64,000 nucleotides of DNA from positions 1 to 64,000 of the forward strand of contig JAEWQF010000014.1 in assembly GCA_023399295.1 (NCBI GenBank), read 5' to 3'. This stretch comes from Bacteroidota bacterium (lineage in GTDB: Bacteria; Bacteroidota; Bacteroidia; Bacteroidales; Dysgonomonadaceae). Under the pieces are notes generated by a model that saw nothing but the letters and a program-made list of their open reading frames with translations, was not told where the DNA came from and did not search any database. Each line of letters starts with the position of its first letter. The first letter of the stretch is position 1. Below, piece after piece: positions 18,546-27,554 of the stretch. The translations under genes were made by a program, and so were the position numbers.

Positions 18546-19901
18546 TTATCTTTCGTTGATGGGTGTAAATGCTTGTCTCTCCCGCACATTCTTGTAAGCC
18601 GGACGGATCAGTCGCTTGCTGGCGAAATTCATCTCCTCGATGCGGTGTGCCGACCAACCCACAATACGGGCCATGGCAAACAGGGGAGTAAACACCTCTG
18701 CCGGCAGACCGATGGCATCGTAGACGAAGCCCGAGTAGAAGTCCACGTTGATGCAGGTGCGTGCTTTGGCGGTTTGTTTCTTAAAGCCCAGGAACACCTC
18801 CACGGCACGTTCCTCGATCAGCTCCATGAAGTTAAACTCCTTCTCGCGCCCCTTTTCACGTGCCAGTTCGCGTGCCTGCTCCTTCAGCAGGTCAGCACGC
18901 GGGTCACTCACGGTGTAGACGGCGTGTCCGATACCATAGATCAACCCGGTGTGGTCAAACGCCTCTTTCTTCAGTATCTTTGTCAGATAGGCATCGATCT
19001 GTTCCACACTGGTCCAGTCAGCCACGTTCTGCTTCATGTCTTCCAGCATCCCCTGTACCTTGATGTTGGCACCTCCGTGCAACGGTCCTTTCAGTGAACC
19101 GATACCGGCGGCAATGGCCGAGTAGGTGTCGGTCTCGGTGGAGCTGGTGACACGTACCGAGAAGGTGGAGTTGTTACCACCGCCATGTTCGGCATGCAGG
19201 ATCAGTGCCAGGTCGAGGATCTTCACATCCAGCTCGGTGTAATTGTCGCGCCCTTTCATCATGAAAAGGAAGTTCTCTGCCACGGAGCGGTCTTCGTAGG
19301 GATGACGGATGTGCAGTGAACGACCCATCTGATCGTGTCGCATCACCTGGTAGGCGTAGGCGATGATGGTGGGAAACTTGGCGATCAGGTTCAGCGACTG
19401 GCGTACCAGGTTGTCGGGCGAGATGTCATCGGGGTTTTCGTCGTAGGCATAGAGCTCCAGCACGCTTCTGGCCAGGATGTTCATGATGTTCTTCCCCTTC
19501 AGTGAAAGGATGTTCATGGTGGCCAGATGGTTCAGGGGCATTGTGTGCGCGATCAGGCTGTTTACCGCATCCAGCTCCTCCTTGTTGGGGAGTCGTCCCG
19601 AGAGCAGCAGGAAAGCAGTCTCCTCGAACCCGAGTCTGTTCTCATCCTGCACGCCCTTCACCAGCTCCTCCACGTCCATGCCACGGTAAAAGAGCTTACC
19701 CGGTACAGGCTTGAGGGTTCCATCCTCCTGCCGTTCATAGCCCACCACATCACCCACGCGGGTGAGTCCTGCCAGCACGCCGGAGTGATCTTCGTTGCGC
19801 AGACCACGCTTCACACCCATCTTGGTAAAAAGCTCTTTGTCGATGTTGCTGGTGAACCCAATGGAGTCTGATAATACTTTCGTTATTTGTTCATTGTTCA
19901 T
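18546..19901 (-). CDS. gltA: Citrate (Si)-synthase
   Basis: Condenses acetyl-CoA and oxaloacetate to citrate. The 451-residue protein has active-site segments HAEHGGGNNSTF and GPLHGGAN (catalytic His) and NVDFYSGFVYDAIGLP (catalytic Asp). It is a normal-length type with an N-terminal extension of about 60 residues. It lies 9 bases upstream of the NADP-type IDH and about 120 bases downstream of the bacterial-type IDH, all on the minus strand. The Re-type enzyme of some anaerobes is a different family and is excluded by these motifs. Confidence 0.95.
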   Translation of the reverse strand: MNNEQITKVLSDSIGFTSNIDKELFTKMGVKRGLRNEDHSGVLAGLTRVGDVVGYERQEDGTLKPVPGKLFYRGMDVEELVKGVQDENRLGFEETAFLLLSGRLPNKEELDAVNSLIAHTMPLNHLATMNILSLKGKNIMNILARSVLELYAYDENPDDISPDNLVRQSLNLIAKFPTIIAYAYQVMRHDQMGRSLHIRHPYEDRSVAENFLFMMKGRDNYTELDVKILDLALILHAEHGGGNNSTFSVRVTSSTETDTYSAIAAGIGSLKGPLHGGANIKVQGMLEDMKQNVADWTSVEQIDAYLTKILKKEAFDHTGLIYGIGHAVYTVSDPRADLLKEQARELAREKGREKEFNFMELIEERAVEVFLGFKKQTAKARTCINVDFYSGFVYDAIGLPAEVFTPLFAMARIVGWSAHRIEEMNFASKRLIRPAYKNVRERQAFTPINER

Positions 19902-20021
19902 TTTTGGATATGTTTGATTGTTGATTCGTCAGTTTTCTATGTAAATGAAAGAGAAAGCAATGGTTATAGAATGTTGAGATAACAGTCATTAAACCCATTT
20001 TGTTTGTTTGGTCTCTCATAT

Positions 20022-21281
20022 TTATGATAATGTGTCGGTCACCATCTGTGCAAACTCACAGGTGGTGAGTGCCTTTCCACTCTCCATGAACCGGGCCAGG
20101 TCGGATGTGGCATACCCTTCCGCAAAGAGCTTCTCGAGTGCGGCGGTGATCAGCGCAGCGGCTTCGTTCCACCCCAGGTATTCCAGCATCATCACACCCG
20201 AGAGCAACAGGGAGCAGGGATTGGCTTTTCCCTTCCCCACAATGTCGGGTGCGGTGCCGTGTGTTGCCTCGAAGATGGCGTGCCCGGTGAGGTAGTTGAT
20301 GTTGGCTCCCGGCGCGATGCCGATCCCCCCCACCATGGCCGCCAGCTGGTCGGAGATATAGTCACCATTGAGGTTGAGGGTGGCCACCACGGCATACTCC
20401 TCCGGCTTGAGGAGCGTGTTCTGCAGGAATGCATCGGCGATCACATCCTTGATGAACACCTTCCCCGAGGCGATTGCCTGGTTGTACTCCTCCACAGCCT
20501 GCTCCAGTCCTCTTTCTGCCTCAATCTGACGGAACTTGTGTTCGGTGAAGGTGCGATCGGGAAACTCCCTTTCGGCAAGCGCATATCCCCATTTCTTGAA
20601 GCCCCCCTCGGTGAATTTCATGATGTTCCCCTTGTGTACCAGGGTCACCGAAGGCAATCCATTCTCAAGGGCATGCTCGATGGCGGCACGTACCAGTCGC
20701 TCCGTACCTTCCAGCGACACCGGCTTCACACCGAGTGAAGTGGTCTCCGGAAAACGGATCTTGGCCACGCCCATCTCCTCCTGCAGGAACTTGAGCACCT
20801 TCTTCAACTCAGGGGTGCCGGCTGCCCACTCGATGCCGGCGTAAATGTCCTCGGTGTTCTCCCGGAAGATTGTCACATGCACCTTTTCGGGGTGAAGCAA
20901 CGGTGTGGCAACTCCTTTGAACCAGCGCACGGGACGCAGACAGACATAGAGATCCAGTTCCTGACGCAATGCCACATTGAGGGAGCGGATCCCCTCACCG
21001 ATGGGGGTGGTGAGGGGTCCCTTTATTCCCACACGGTGGGTGCGGAACGCTTCCATCGTCTCCTCGGGGAGCCAGCTGCCCACGGCGTTGAACGCCTTCT
21101 CGCCAGCCAGTACCTCGAGCCACTCAATGCTGCGATGACCCCCATACGCTTTTTCCACAGCCGCGTTGATGATCTGCTGCACAGGGGGGGTGATCTCCTT
21201 GCCGATGCCGTCGCCCTCGATAAAGGGGATCACCGGTCTGTCGGTTACCGGGTGTTGTTCGCGCTGTATCGATCTCTGCAT
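20022..21281 (-). CDS. icd: Isocitrate dehydrogenase, bacterial type I, with NAD-type cofactor residues
   Basis: A 419-residue homologue of E. coli Icd: RSLNVALRQELDLYVCLRPV (Ser100, equivalent of the phosphorylatable Ser113), FRENTEDIYAGIEW, VHKGNIMKFTEG and NGDYISD. At the cofactor pocket it reads GTAPDIVGKGKANP, giving Asp346, Ile347 and Ala353 where E. coli has Lys344, Tyr345 and Val351. Asp, Ile and Ala at these sites are the known NAD-specific state, so NAD+ use is predicted although most annotation would call it NADP-dependent. The position of E. coli Tyr391 is Ser and Arg395 is retained. A roughly 15-residue insertion lies before VFIKDVIADAF. It starts 21 bases after the aconitase stop, probably one transcript. 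Confidence 0.93.
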   Translation of the reverse strand: MQRSIQREQHPVTDRPVIPFIEGDGIGKEITPPVQQIINAAVEKAYGGHRSIEWLEVLAGEKAFNAVGSWLPEETMEAFRTHRVGIKGPLTTPIGEGIRSLNVALRQELDLYVCLRPVRWFKGVATPLLHPEKVHVTIFRENTEDIYAGIEWAAGTPELKKVLKFLQEEMGVAKIRFPETTSLGVKPVSLEGTERLVRAAIEHALENGLPSVTLVHKGNIMKFTEGGFKKWGYALAEREFPDRTFTEHKFRQIEAERGLEQAVEEYNQAIASGKVFIKDVIADAFLQNTLLKPEEYAVVATLNLNGDYISDQLAAMVGGIGIAPGANINYLTGHAIFEATHGTAPDIVGKGKANPCSLLLSGVMMLEYLGWNEAAALITAALEKLFAEGYATSDLARFMESGKALTTCEFAQMVTDTLS

Positions 21282-21302
21282 GGTTCTTTCGTTTGGGTTC
21301 GG

Positions 21303-23555
21303 TTATTTACTCATCGCATTGAGCGCGCTGCCCGCCTTGAACCATTCGATCTGCTGCTCATTGTAGGTGTGAGCGGCCTCGAAGCGTTCCTTCGTGCCAT
21401 CGGGATGCAACAGCTCGACGATGAGGTGCTTGCCGGGTGCAAAGTCGGTCAGGCCCACCACACTGATCTTGTCGCGTTCCTGCACCTTGTCGAAATCCTC
21501 CTTGTTGACGAAGGTGAGTGCGAGCATCCCCTGTTTCTTCAAGTTGGTCTCATGGATGCGGGCGAACGATTTCACCAGGATCACCTTCACGTTGAGGTGA
21601 CGCGGTTCCATGGCAGCATGCTCGCGACTGGATCCTTCGCCATAGTTTTCTTCAGCTACCACAACGGAACCCACGCCCTTGCTCTTGAACTTGCGGGCCA
21701 ATGCCGGCACAGTCATGTACGTCAGCGATTCCGGGTCGAGCACCGCGTTGGTCTGCTCATTGAAGCTGTTTACCGCACCTATCAGCATGTTGTCTGAGAT
21801 GTTGTCGAGGTGACCGCGGTAACGAAGCCAGGGACCGGCCATCGAGATATGATCGGTGGTACACTTGCCCTGTACCTTGATGAGCAATGGCAGGTTGGTA
21901 TAATCCTTGCCATCCCAGGCGGAGAAAGGCTCCAGTTTCTGAAGTCGGTTCGACTGCGGGTCGATTGATACCTCTACGGCACCATCAGCCGTGGGTGCCA
22001 GGTAACCGGCATCCTTCACCTCATATCCCAGGGGTGGCATCTCATACCCTTTCGGCTCTGGCAGCCGCACCGCCTCACCCTGTTCGTTGAGCAGCGTGTC
22101 GGTGAGCGGGTTGAAACAGAGATCACCGGCAATGGTGAGTGCCGCCACCAGCTCGGGAGAGGTGACAAAGGCATGGGTATTGGGATTTCCGTCGTTGCGC
22201 TTGGCAAAGTTGCGGTTGAAGGAGGTGACGATGGAGTTGGGTCTGTTCTCCGCCACGTCATCGCGTTTCCACTGGCCGATGCAGGGACCGCAAGCGTTGG
22301 CGATGATGGTGGCACCCGCCTTTTCGAACTCATCGAGGATGCCATCGCGCTCAGCAGTATACCGTATCTGCTCCGAGCCGGGGTTGATGAGGAATTGTGC
22401 CTTCACCGGCACCCCCTTTTCCCTGGCATGCTTCACAATGGAGACCGCACGGGTGAGGTCTTCGTAGGAGGAGTTAGTACAGGAGCCGATCAGGCCCACC
22501 TCCATCTTGCGCGGGTAGTTGTTCCTGCGCACCACCTCGGCAAACTGCGAGATGGTGTAGGCGGCATCGGGCGTGAAAGGTCCGTTGATGTGTGGTTCCA
22601 GCTCCGAGAGATCGATCTCGATCAGCTGGTCATAGTAGCGTGCTGGATCGGCCAGTACTTCGGCGTCAGGCTGCAGATGCTCCATGATGCGGCGTGCCTC
22701 CTCGGCCACATCTCTGCGACCGGTACTCTCCAGATATTGTGCCGACTTCTCGTCGAAGGGGAAGATGGAGGTGGTGGCACCCACCTCGGCACCCATGTTG
22801 CAGATTGTTCCTTTGCCCGTTGCAGAGAGGGTTGCAGCTCCTTCACCGAAATACTCGATGATGGCGTTGGTGCCTCCCTTCACAGTGAGGATGCCGGCCA
22901 ACTTGAGGATCACATCCTTGGGTGCGCTCCAGCCGGAGAGTCTTCCGGTGAGCTTCACACCGATCAGCTTCGGCATCTTCAACTCCCAGGGCAAGCCGGC
23001 CATCACATCCACCGCGTCGGCACCACCCACACCGATGGCAATCATTCCCAGACCACCGGCATTGGGCGTGTGTGAGTCGGTGCCCACCATCATTCCTCCC
23101 GGGAAAGCATAGTTCTCCAGCACCACCTGGTGGATGATTCCCGCACCCGGCTTCCAAAAGCCGATGCCATACCGGTTGGATACATCACGCAGAAACTCGA
23201 ACACCTCACGGTTGGTGATGTTGGCGGTCTCCAGGTCACTGTTGGCGTTGTGGTAGGCTTGTATCAGGTGGTCACAGTGCACGGTAGAGGGTACAGCCAC
23301 GCTGGTGCGACCCGAGTTCATCAACTGAAGGAGTGCCATCTGTGCGGTGGCATCCTGCATCGCCACCCTGTCGGGGGCAAAATCGACGTAGTCGGAGGCA
23401 CGCTTGTAGTTGAGTACCGGCACACCGGGTGATAGATGGGAAAAAAGAATCTTCTCGGTGAGTGTCAGCGGACGCTGCAGGTTCTCTTTGGCTTTTTTGA
23501 TCCTTTCGGGCAGATTGGCATAGACCCTGCGAATCATTTCAATGTCGAAAATCAT
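21303..23555 (-). CDS. acnA: Aconitate hydratase
   Basis: Interconverts citrate and isocitrate through a [4Fe-4S] cluster. From MIFDIEMIRRVYANL it has 750 residues, the length of the mitochondrial-like aconitases of Bacteroidales. Cluster cysteines appear in GSCTNSSYEDL and ANACGPCIGQWKR. Substrate motifs include GTDSHTPNAGGLGM and, in the swivel domain, EENYGEGSSREHAAMEPR. The frame opens upstream to 23615, but the extra 20 residues are not family-like. It is first in the minus-strand cluster acnA-icd-gltA-icd. Confidence 0.95.
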   Translation of the reverse strand: MIFDIEMIRRVYANLPERIKKAKENLQRPLTLTEKILFSHLSPGVPVLNYKRASDYVDFAPDRVAMQDATAQMALLQLMNSGRTSVAVPSTVHCDHLIQAYHNANSDLETANITNREVFEFLRDVSNRYGIGFWKPGAGIIHQVVLENYAFPGGMMVGTDSHTPNAGGLGMIAIGVGGADAVDVMAGLPWELKMPKLIGVKLTGRLSGWSAPKDVILKLAGILTVKGGTNAIIEYFGEGAATLSATGKGTICNMGAEVGATTSIFPFDEKSAQYLESTGRRDVAEEARRIMEHLQPDAEVLADPARYYDQLIEIDLSELEPHINGPFTPDAAYTISQFAEVVRRNNYPRKMEVGLIGSCTNSSYEDLTRAVSIVKHAREKGVPVKAQFLINPGSEQIRYTAERDGILDEFEKAGATIIANACGPCIGQWKRDDVAENRPNSIVTSFNRNFAKRNDGNPNTHAFVTSPELVAALTIAGDLCFNPLTDTLLNEQGEAVRLPEPKGYEMPPLGYEVKDAGYLAPTADGAVEVSIDPQSNRLQKLEPFSAWDGKDYTNLPLLIKVQGKCTTDHISMAGPWLRYRGHLDNISDNMLIGAVNSFNEQTNAVLDPESLTYMTVPALARKFKSKGVGSVVVAEENYGEGSSREHAAMEPRHLNVKVILVKSFARIHETNLKKQGMLALTFVNKEDFDKVQERDKISVVGLTDFAPGKHLIVELLHPDGTKERFEAAHTYNEQQIEWFKAGSALNAMSK

Positions 23556-23875
23556 ACTGATTAAGCGGTTTAGATATGTTTTGTTTAATATGGTTGCGTA
23601 AAGCTGCAATTTCACTTTTTAACAAATTTGGGAACCTAAATGTTCGCCCGCAGACAACGAAAAAGAGGATGAAGCAGCTCAACAGGGGATATTTATTGGT
23701 GGGTGTTGCGGATGCAACGGTGAAGGTCGCCCGCGGAGGTGCCGCAAGGGTCCGTTTCAATGCCTTCCACATAGCGGAACGGCGATCGGACAGGGCACGA
23801 AGCGGTGGAAGCGGCATAAACAATTTGAGAAGCTTTTAGTTCAACAAATGCGACACTATTCCCGAAAATAATCCT

Positions 23876-23883
23876 TAACTTTG
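23876..23883 (+). promoter_or_regulatory. -7 element of the rseC-rnf operon
   Basis: TAACTTTG matches TAnnTTTG and lies 50 bases upstream of the rseC ATG. No convincing TTTG box is found 20 bases further upstream. Confidence 0.45.
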
Positions 23884-23932
23884 CAGGACCATTGGAAAGA
23901 GAAGAAGAGACGTCATAAAAAACCATCGTTTC

Positions 23933-24343
23933 ATGATCACACACAAGGGAGTCATCGAGCAGATAAACGGAGAGAAGATCACCGTGCGCATCCTGCAAGA
24001 GTCCGCCTGCAGCAGCTGCCACGCCAAGGGTGCCTGCATGGCTACCGACTCGAAGGAGAAGCTTGTGGAGCTCACCGATTATTCCGGTGCATACACCCTG
24101 CATGAACAGGTTGTCATTGAAGGAAAAGAATCGATCGGTTACAAAGCGGTCCTCTGGGCCTTCCTGCTGCCGCTGATCATCCTCATCGCCATGCTTGTAC
24201 TAACCACAACCTACTGGCACTTCAGCGAGACAGAAGCGGCGCTCAGCGCCCTGCTGGCACTGGCACCCTACTACCTGCTTCTCTATCTGTTGCGAAACCA
24301 CATGGCACACACCTTTCAATTCAGTATTAAAAAAAACAATTAA
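23933..24343 (+). CDS. rseC: SoxR-reducing system / RseC family membrane protein
   Basis: A 136-residue inner-membrane protein with an N-terminal Cys cluster CSSCHAKGAC (about 25-34) and two transmembrane helices (about 70-93 and 98-117), the RseC/MucC plan. In many bacteria this family accompanies Rnf/Rsx, which is the case here: rnfB starts 9 bases later. It probably takes part in assembly or electron delivery of the complex; its biochemical role is not settled. First gene of a seven-gene operon. Confidence 0.88.
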   Translation: MITHKGVIEQINGEKITVRILQESACSSCHAKGACMATDSKEKLVELTDYSGAYTLHEQVVIEGKESIGYKAVLWAFLLPLIILIAMLVLTTTYWHFSETEAALSALLALAPYYLLLYLLRNHMAHTFQFSIKKNN

Positions 24344-24352
24344 TCAGCAATT

Positions 24353-25222
24353 ATGAGTGTAATCCTTACTGCCGTAGCCACACTGGGTGCCATTGGTGCC
24401 GGAAGTGCCGGCATCCTATATCTGGTGAGTCAGAAGTTTAAAGTGGAGGAGGATCCCCGTATCCAGGAGGTACAGGACGCCCTGCCCGCAGCCAACTGTG
24501 GTGGCTGCGGCTTCCCCGGCTGTGCAGCTTTTGCGGCTGCCTGTGTGGGAGCCGACTCGCTGGAAGAGCTCAACTGTCCCGTGGGGGGGCAGGCTACCAT
24601 GGAGAGGGTAGCCTCTATTCTGGGACTGAGCGCATCCAAGACTGTAAAGAAATTGGCGGTGGTACGATGCAGCGGAAGCTGTGAGGAGCGTCCCCGTCTC
24701 AATCACTACGATGGCGTCTCCAATTGTGCCATCGCTGCGGCACTCTATGGGGGTGATACCGGCTGTTCCTTCGGTTGTCTGGGTCTGGGCGACTGTGAAG
24801 CGTCCTGCACCTTCGACGCCATCCACATCAACCCGTTGACACTGCTCCCCGAGGTGGTGGAAGACAAATGCACCGCCTGTGGTGCGTGCGTGAAAGCCTG
24901 TCCCAAGGATATCATCGAGTTGCGCAAGCAGGGCCCCAAGTCGCGTCGCATCTACGTGAGTTGTGTCAACAAGGACAAGGGTGCCGTGGCCAGGAAAGCA
25001 TGCAATGTCGCCTGCATCAGCTGCAGCAAATGTCAGCAGGCATGTCCCCATGAGGCAATCACCATTGAAAACAACCTGGCATACATCGACGACGACAAGT
25101 GTCGTCTCTGCCGCAAGTGTGTGGTGGTTTGTCCCACCCACTCCATCCTGGAGCTCAACTTCCCACCCCGCAAGGAGACACCTCCCGCAGCCATGGAGGA
25201 AGCAGCAACCGTAACCGCATAA
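24353..25222 (+). CDS. rnfB: Rnf complex iron-sulfur subunit B
   Basis: Ferredoxin-interacting subunit of the Rnf ferredoxin:NAD+ oxidoreductase. The 289-residue chain has an N-terminal membrane helix (2-26) and the [4Fe-4S] motif ANCGGCGFPGC (about 48-58). Several ferredoxin-type clusters follow: CTACGACVKACP, CISCSKCQQACP and CRLCRKCVVVCP, plus a Cys-rich stretch around CSFGCLGLGDCEASC. An alternating order of subunits B-C-D-G-E-A follows with gaps of 21 bases or less and two 8-base overlaps, as in other Bacteroidales. The complex pumps Na+ or H+ while passing electrons from ferredoxin to NAD+. Confidence 0.96.
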   Translation: MSVILTAVATLGAIGAGSAGILYLVSQKFKVEEDPRIQEVQDALPAANCGGCGFPGCAAFAAACVGADSLEELNCPVGGQATMERVASILGLSASKTVKKLAVVRCSGSCEERPRLNHYDGVSNCAIAAALYGGDTGCSFGCLGLGDCEASCTFDAIHINPLTLLPEVVEDKCTACGACVKACPKDIIELRKQGPKSRRIYVSCVNKDKGAVARKACNVACISCSKCQQACPHEAITIENNLAYIDDDKCRLCRKCVVVCPTHSILELNFPPRKETPPAAMEEAATVTA

Positions 25223-25232
25223 GAAGAAACAT

Positions 25233-26564
25233 ATGTTAAAGAGTTTTCGTATCGGCGGGATCCATCCGAAAGAGAACAAGCTCTCCGCAGGTATGGCCAT
25301 ACAACCCGTTGCCATTCCCGCACAGGTGGTGATACCGCTCTCGCAGCACATCGGTGCTCCCTGCCAACCGATCGTCAAGAAAGGCGACAAGGTGAAGGTG
25401 GGCACCCTCATTGGCAAGAGCGTCGGTTTTGTCTCGGCACAGATCTACTCATCGGTCTCCGGCACGGTGCTGAAGATCGACAAGGCACTCGATGCCAGTG
25501 GGTACAAACGCGACGCCGTTTTCATCAATGTGGAGGAGGATCTGTGGGAAGAGCAGATCGACCGGTCGGACAAGCTGGTCACCGAATGCACCCTCACCTC
25601 GAAAGAGATCCTGGAGAAGATCGCTGCCGCCGGCATCGTCGGCATGGGTGGTGCCACCTTCCCCACCCATGTGAAGCTGACACCTCCTCCCGGCATGAAG
25701 GCGGAGGTATTGATCATCAACGGGGTGGAGTGTGAGCCCTACCTCACCTCCGACCATCAGCTGATGATGGAGAAGAGCGACGAGATACTTGTGGGCATCA
25801 CGCTGGTGATGAAAGCGCTCCATGTGCAGAAAGCCATCATCGGCATCGAGAACAACAAGAAGGATGCGGTGGCACGCTTCACGCAAAAAGCAAAAGCCTT
25901 TCCAGGCATCGAGGTACAGCCACTGAAGGTGCAGTATCCGCAGGGAGGCGAGAAACAGCTGATCGACGCGCTGACCGGTCGTCAGGTAGCCTCCGGAGCA
26001 CTTCCCATCTCGGTGGGGGCGGTGGTGCAGAACGTGGGAACACTTTTTGCCGTCTACGAGGCGGTACAGAAAAACAAACCGCTGGTAGAACGGGTGGTGA
26101 CCGTCACCGGCAAGGAAGTGAAGCGCCCTTGCAACCTGCGAGCCCGCATCGGCACATCACTCTCTACCTTGATCGATGCTGCCGGAGGATTGCCGGAGAG
26201 CACCGGCAAGGTGATCAGCGGTGGCCCCATGATGGGCAAGGCGTTGGCATCGATCGACATCCCGGTCACCAAAGGCACCTCGGGCATCCTGATCGTGCCC
26301 ACACTGGAGGCCAAACGCGGGGCGATGAAAGATTGCATCCGCTGCGGCAAGTGCCTGCAGGTCTGCCCCATGGGACTCAACCCCACCTTGCTGATGAACC
26401 TCACCGAGTATGAGGTGTGGGACAAAGCAGAAAAGAACGCCATCACCGACTGCATCGAATGTGGCTCCTGCAGCTACACCTGTCCCGCCGACCGGCCCCT
26501 GCTCGACTACATCCGTCTGGGCAAGGGCAAGGTGAACGGCATCATCAGGGCCAGAAAAAATTAA
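25233..26564 (+). CDS. rnfC: Rnf complex subunit C (NADH/FMN and Fe-S subunit)
   Basis: The NAD(H)-side subunit of Rnf. The 443-residue protein has an N-terminal RnfC barrel-sandwich domain (about 30-105). The nucleotide/FMN-binding Rossmann part includes GMGGATFPTHVKL and EPYLTSDHQLMME. A SLBB domain and two C-terminal ferredoxin clusters, CIRCGKCLQVCP and CIECGSCSYTCP, complete it. Length is typical for the short form without a repetitive C-terminal tail. It sits 10 bases after rnfB and 21 before rnfD. Confidence 0.96.
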   Translation: MLKSFRIGGIHPKENKLSAGMAIQPVAIPAQVVIPLSQHIGAPCQPIVKKGDKVKVGTLIGKSVGFVSAQIYSSVSGTVLKIDKALDASGYKRDAVFINVEEDLWEEQIDRSDKLVTECTLTSKEILEKIAAAGIVGMGGATFPTHVKLTPPPGMKAEVLIINGVECEPYLTSDHQLMMEKSDEILVGITLVMKALHVQKAIIGIENNKKDAVARFTQKAKAFPGIEVQPLKVQYPQGGEKQLIDALTGRQVASGALPISVGAVVQNVGTLFAVYEAVQKNKPLVERVVTVTGKEVKRPCNLRARIGTSLSTLIDAAGGLPESTGKVISGGPMMGKALASIDIPVTKGTSGILIVPTLEAKRGAMKDCIRCGKCLQVCPMGLNPTLLMNLTEYEVWDKAEKNAITDCIECGSCSYTCPADRPLLDYIRLGKGKVNGIIRARKN

Positions 26565-26585
26565 CACCAAGGGAGAAATCTGATT

Positions 26586-27554
26586 ATGGAACAAAAACTG
26601 ATCGTATCACCCTCGCCGCATGTGCACAGCGGCGACACCATCCAGAAAAACATGGTTGCCGTGCTGGTGGCACTGATACCGGCATTTCTGGTGGCACTCT
26701 ATACTTTCCGACTCGACGCGTTGCTGATCACCGCCCTTTCGGTGCTTTTCTGCATGGGTTTTGAATACCTGATCACGCGGTATGTCATGAGGAAGGAGCC
26801 CACCCTCCTCGACGGCTCGGCCATCCTCACCGGCGTATTGCTTGCCTTCAATGTCCCCTCCAACCTGCCGATATGGATCCTGGCATTGGGTGCCCTCTTC
26901 GCCATCGGCGTGGTGAAGCTCACCTTCGGGGGACTGGGCAACAACATCTTCAACCCCGCCATCGCGGGACGTATCTTCCTGCTGATCTCCTTTCCGGCAC
27001 AGATGACCAGCTGGCCCGCCACGGCACTGGCAGAATCTGCCACCGACGCCGTCAGCTCGGCTACCGTGCTGGGGCTGCTGAAGCATGCCCCCGAGACACT
27101 GCCTGCTTTGCAGCAGATGTTCCTGGGGTTTGAAGCCGGCTCACTGGGAGAGATGAGTGCCGCGGCGCTGCTGCTGGGTCTTGTCTACCTGCTCTGGAAA
27201 AAGGTGATCACCTGGCACATACCTGTCACCATCCTGGCTACCGTGGCGCTCTTCACCGGCATCCTCTTCCTGATCGACCCCCTGCCGCAATACAACCCGC
27301 TGATCCACCTCTTCTCGGGGGGACTGATGCTGGGAGCGGTCTTCATGGCGACCGACTATGTCACCTCGCCACTCACCCACAAGGGAATGATCATCTTTGG
27401 TGCCGGCATCGGCTTCATCACGGTGGCAATCCGTCTCTGGGGTGCCTACCCCGAGGGGATCTCGTTCGCCATCCTGCTGATGAACGCCTTTACACCGCTC
27501 ATCAACACCTATACCACACCTAAACGATTCGGGGAGGCAGTGAAACATGGCTAA
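26586..27554 (+). CDS. rnfD: Rnf complex membrane subunit D
   Basis: An NqrB-like integral membrane subunit. The 322-residue product has about eight to nine transmembrane helices and the segment DAVSSATVLGLLK. This corresponds to the covalent FMN site of the NqrB/RnfD family (S-x-A-T, the Thr carrying FMN). Conserved family segments FGGLGNNIFNPAIAGR and ATDYVTSPLTHKG are present. Its end overlaps the start of rnfG by 8 bases, suggesting coupled translation. Confidence 0.95.
   Translation: MEQKLIVSPSPHVHSGDTIQKNMVAVLVALIPAFLVALYTFRLDALLITALSVLFCMGFEYLITRYVMRKEPTLLDGSAILTGVLLAFNVPSNLPIWILALGALFAIGVVKLTFGGLGNNIFNPAIAGRIFLLISFPAQMTSWPATALAESATDAVSSATVLGLLKHAPETLPALQQMFLGFEAGSLGEMSAAALLLGLVYLLWKKVITWHIPVTILATVALFTGILFLIDPLPQYNPLIHLFSGGLMLGAVFMATDYVTSPLTHKGMIIFGAGIGFITVAIRLWGAYPEGISFAILLMNAFTPLINTYTTPKRFGEAVKHG

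Noticed and set aside
21302..21303. Frameshift or gap between aconitase and the type I IDH
   Set aside because: The 21-base spacing is ordinary and both genes have complete ends.
24416..25417. 333-residue minus-strand frame across rnfB
   Set aside because: Antisense to a clear Fe-S protein; its Cys and Gly content mirrors the rnfB codons.
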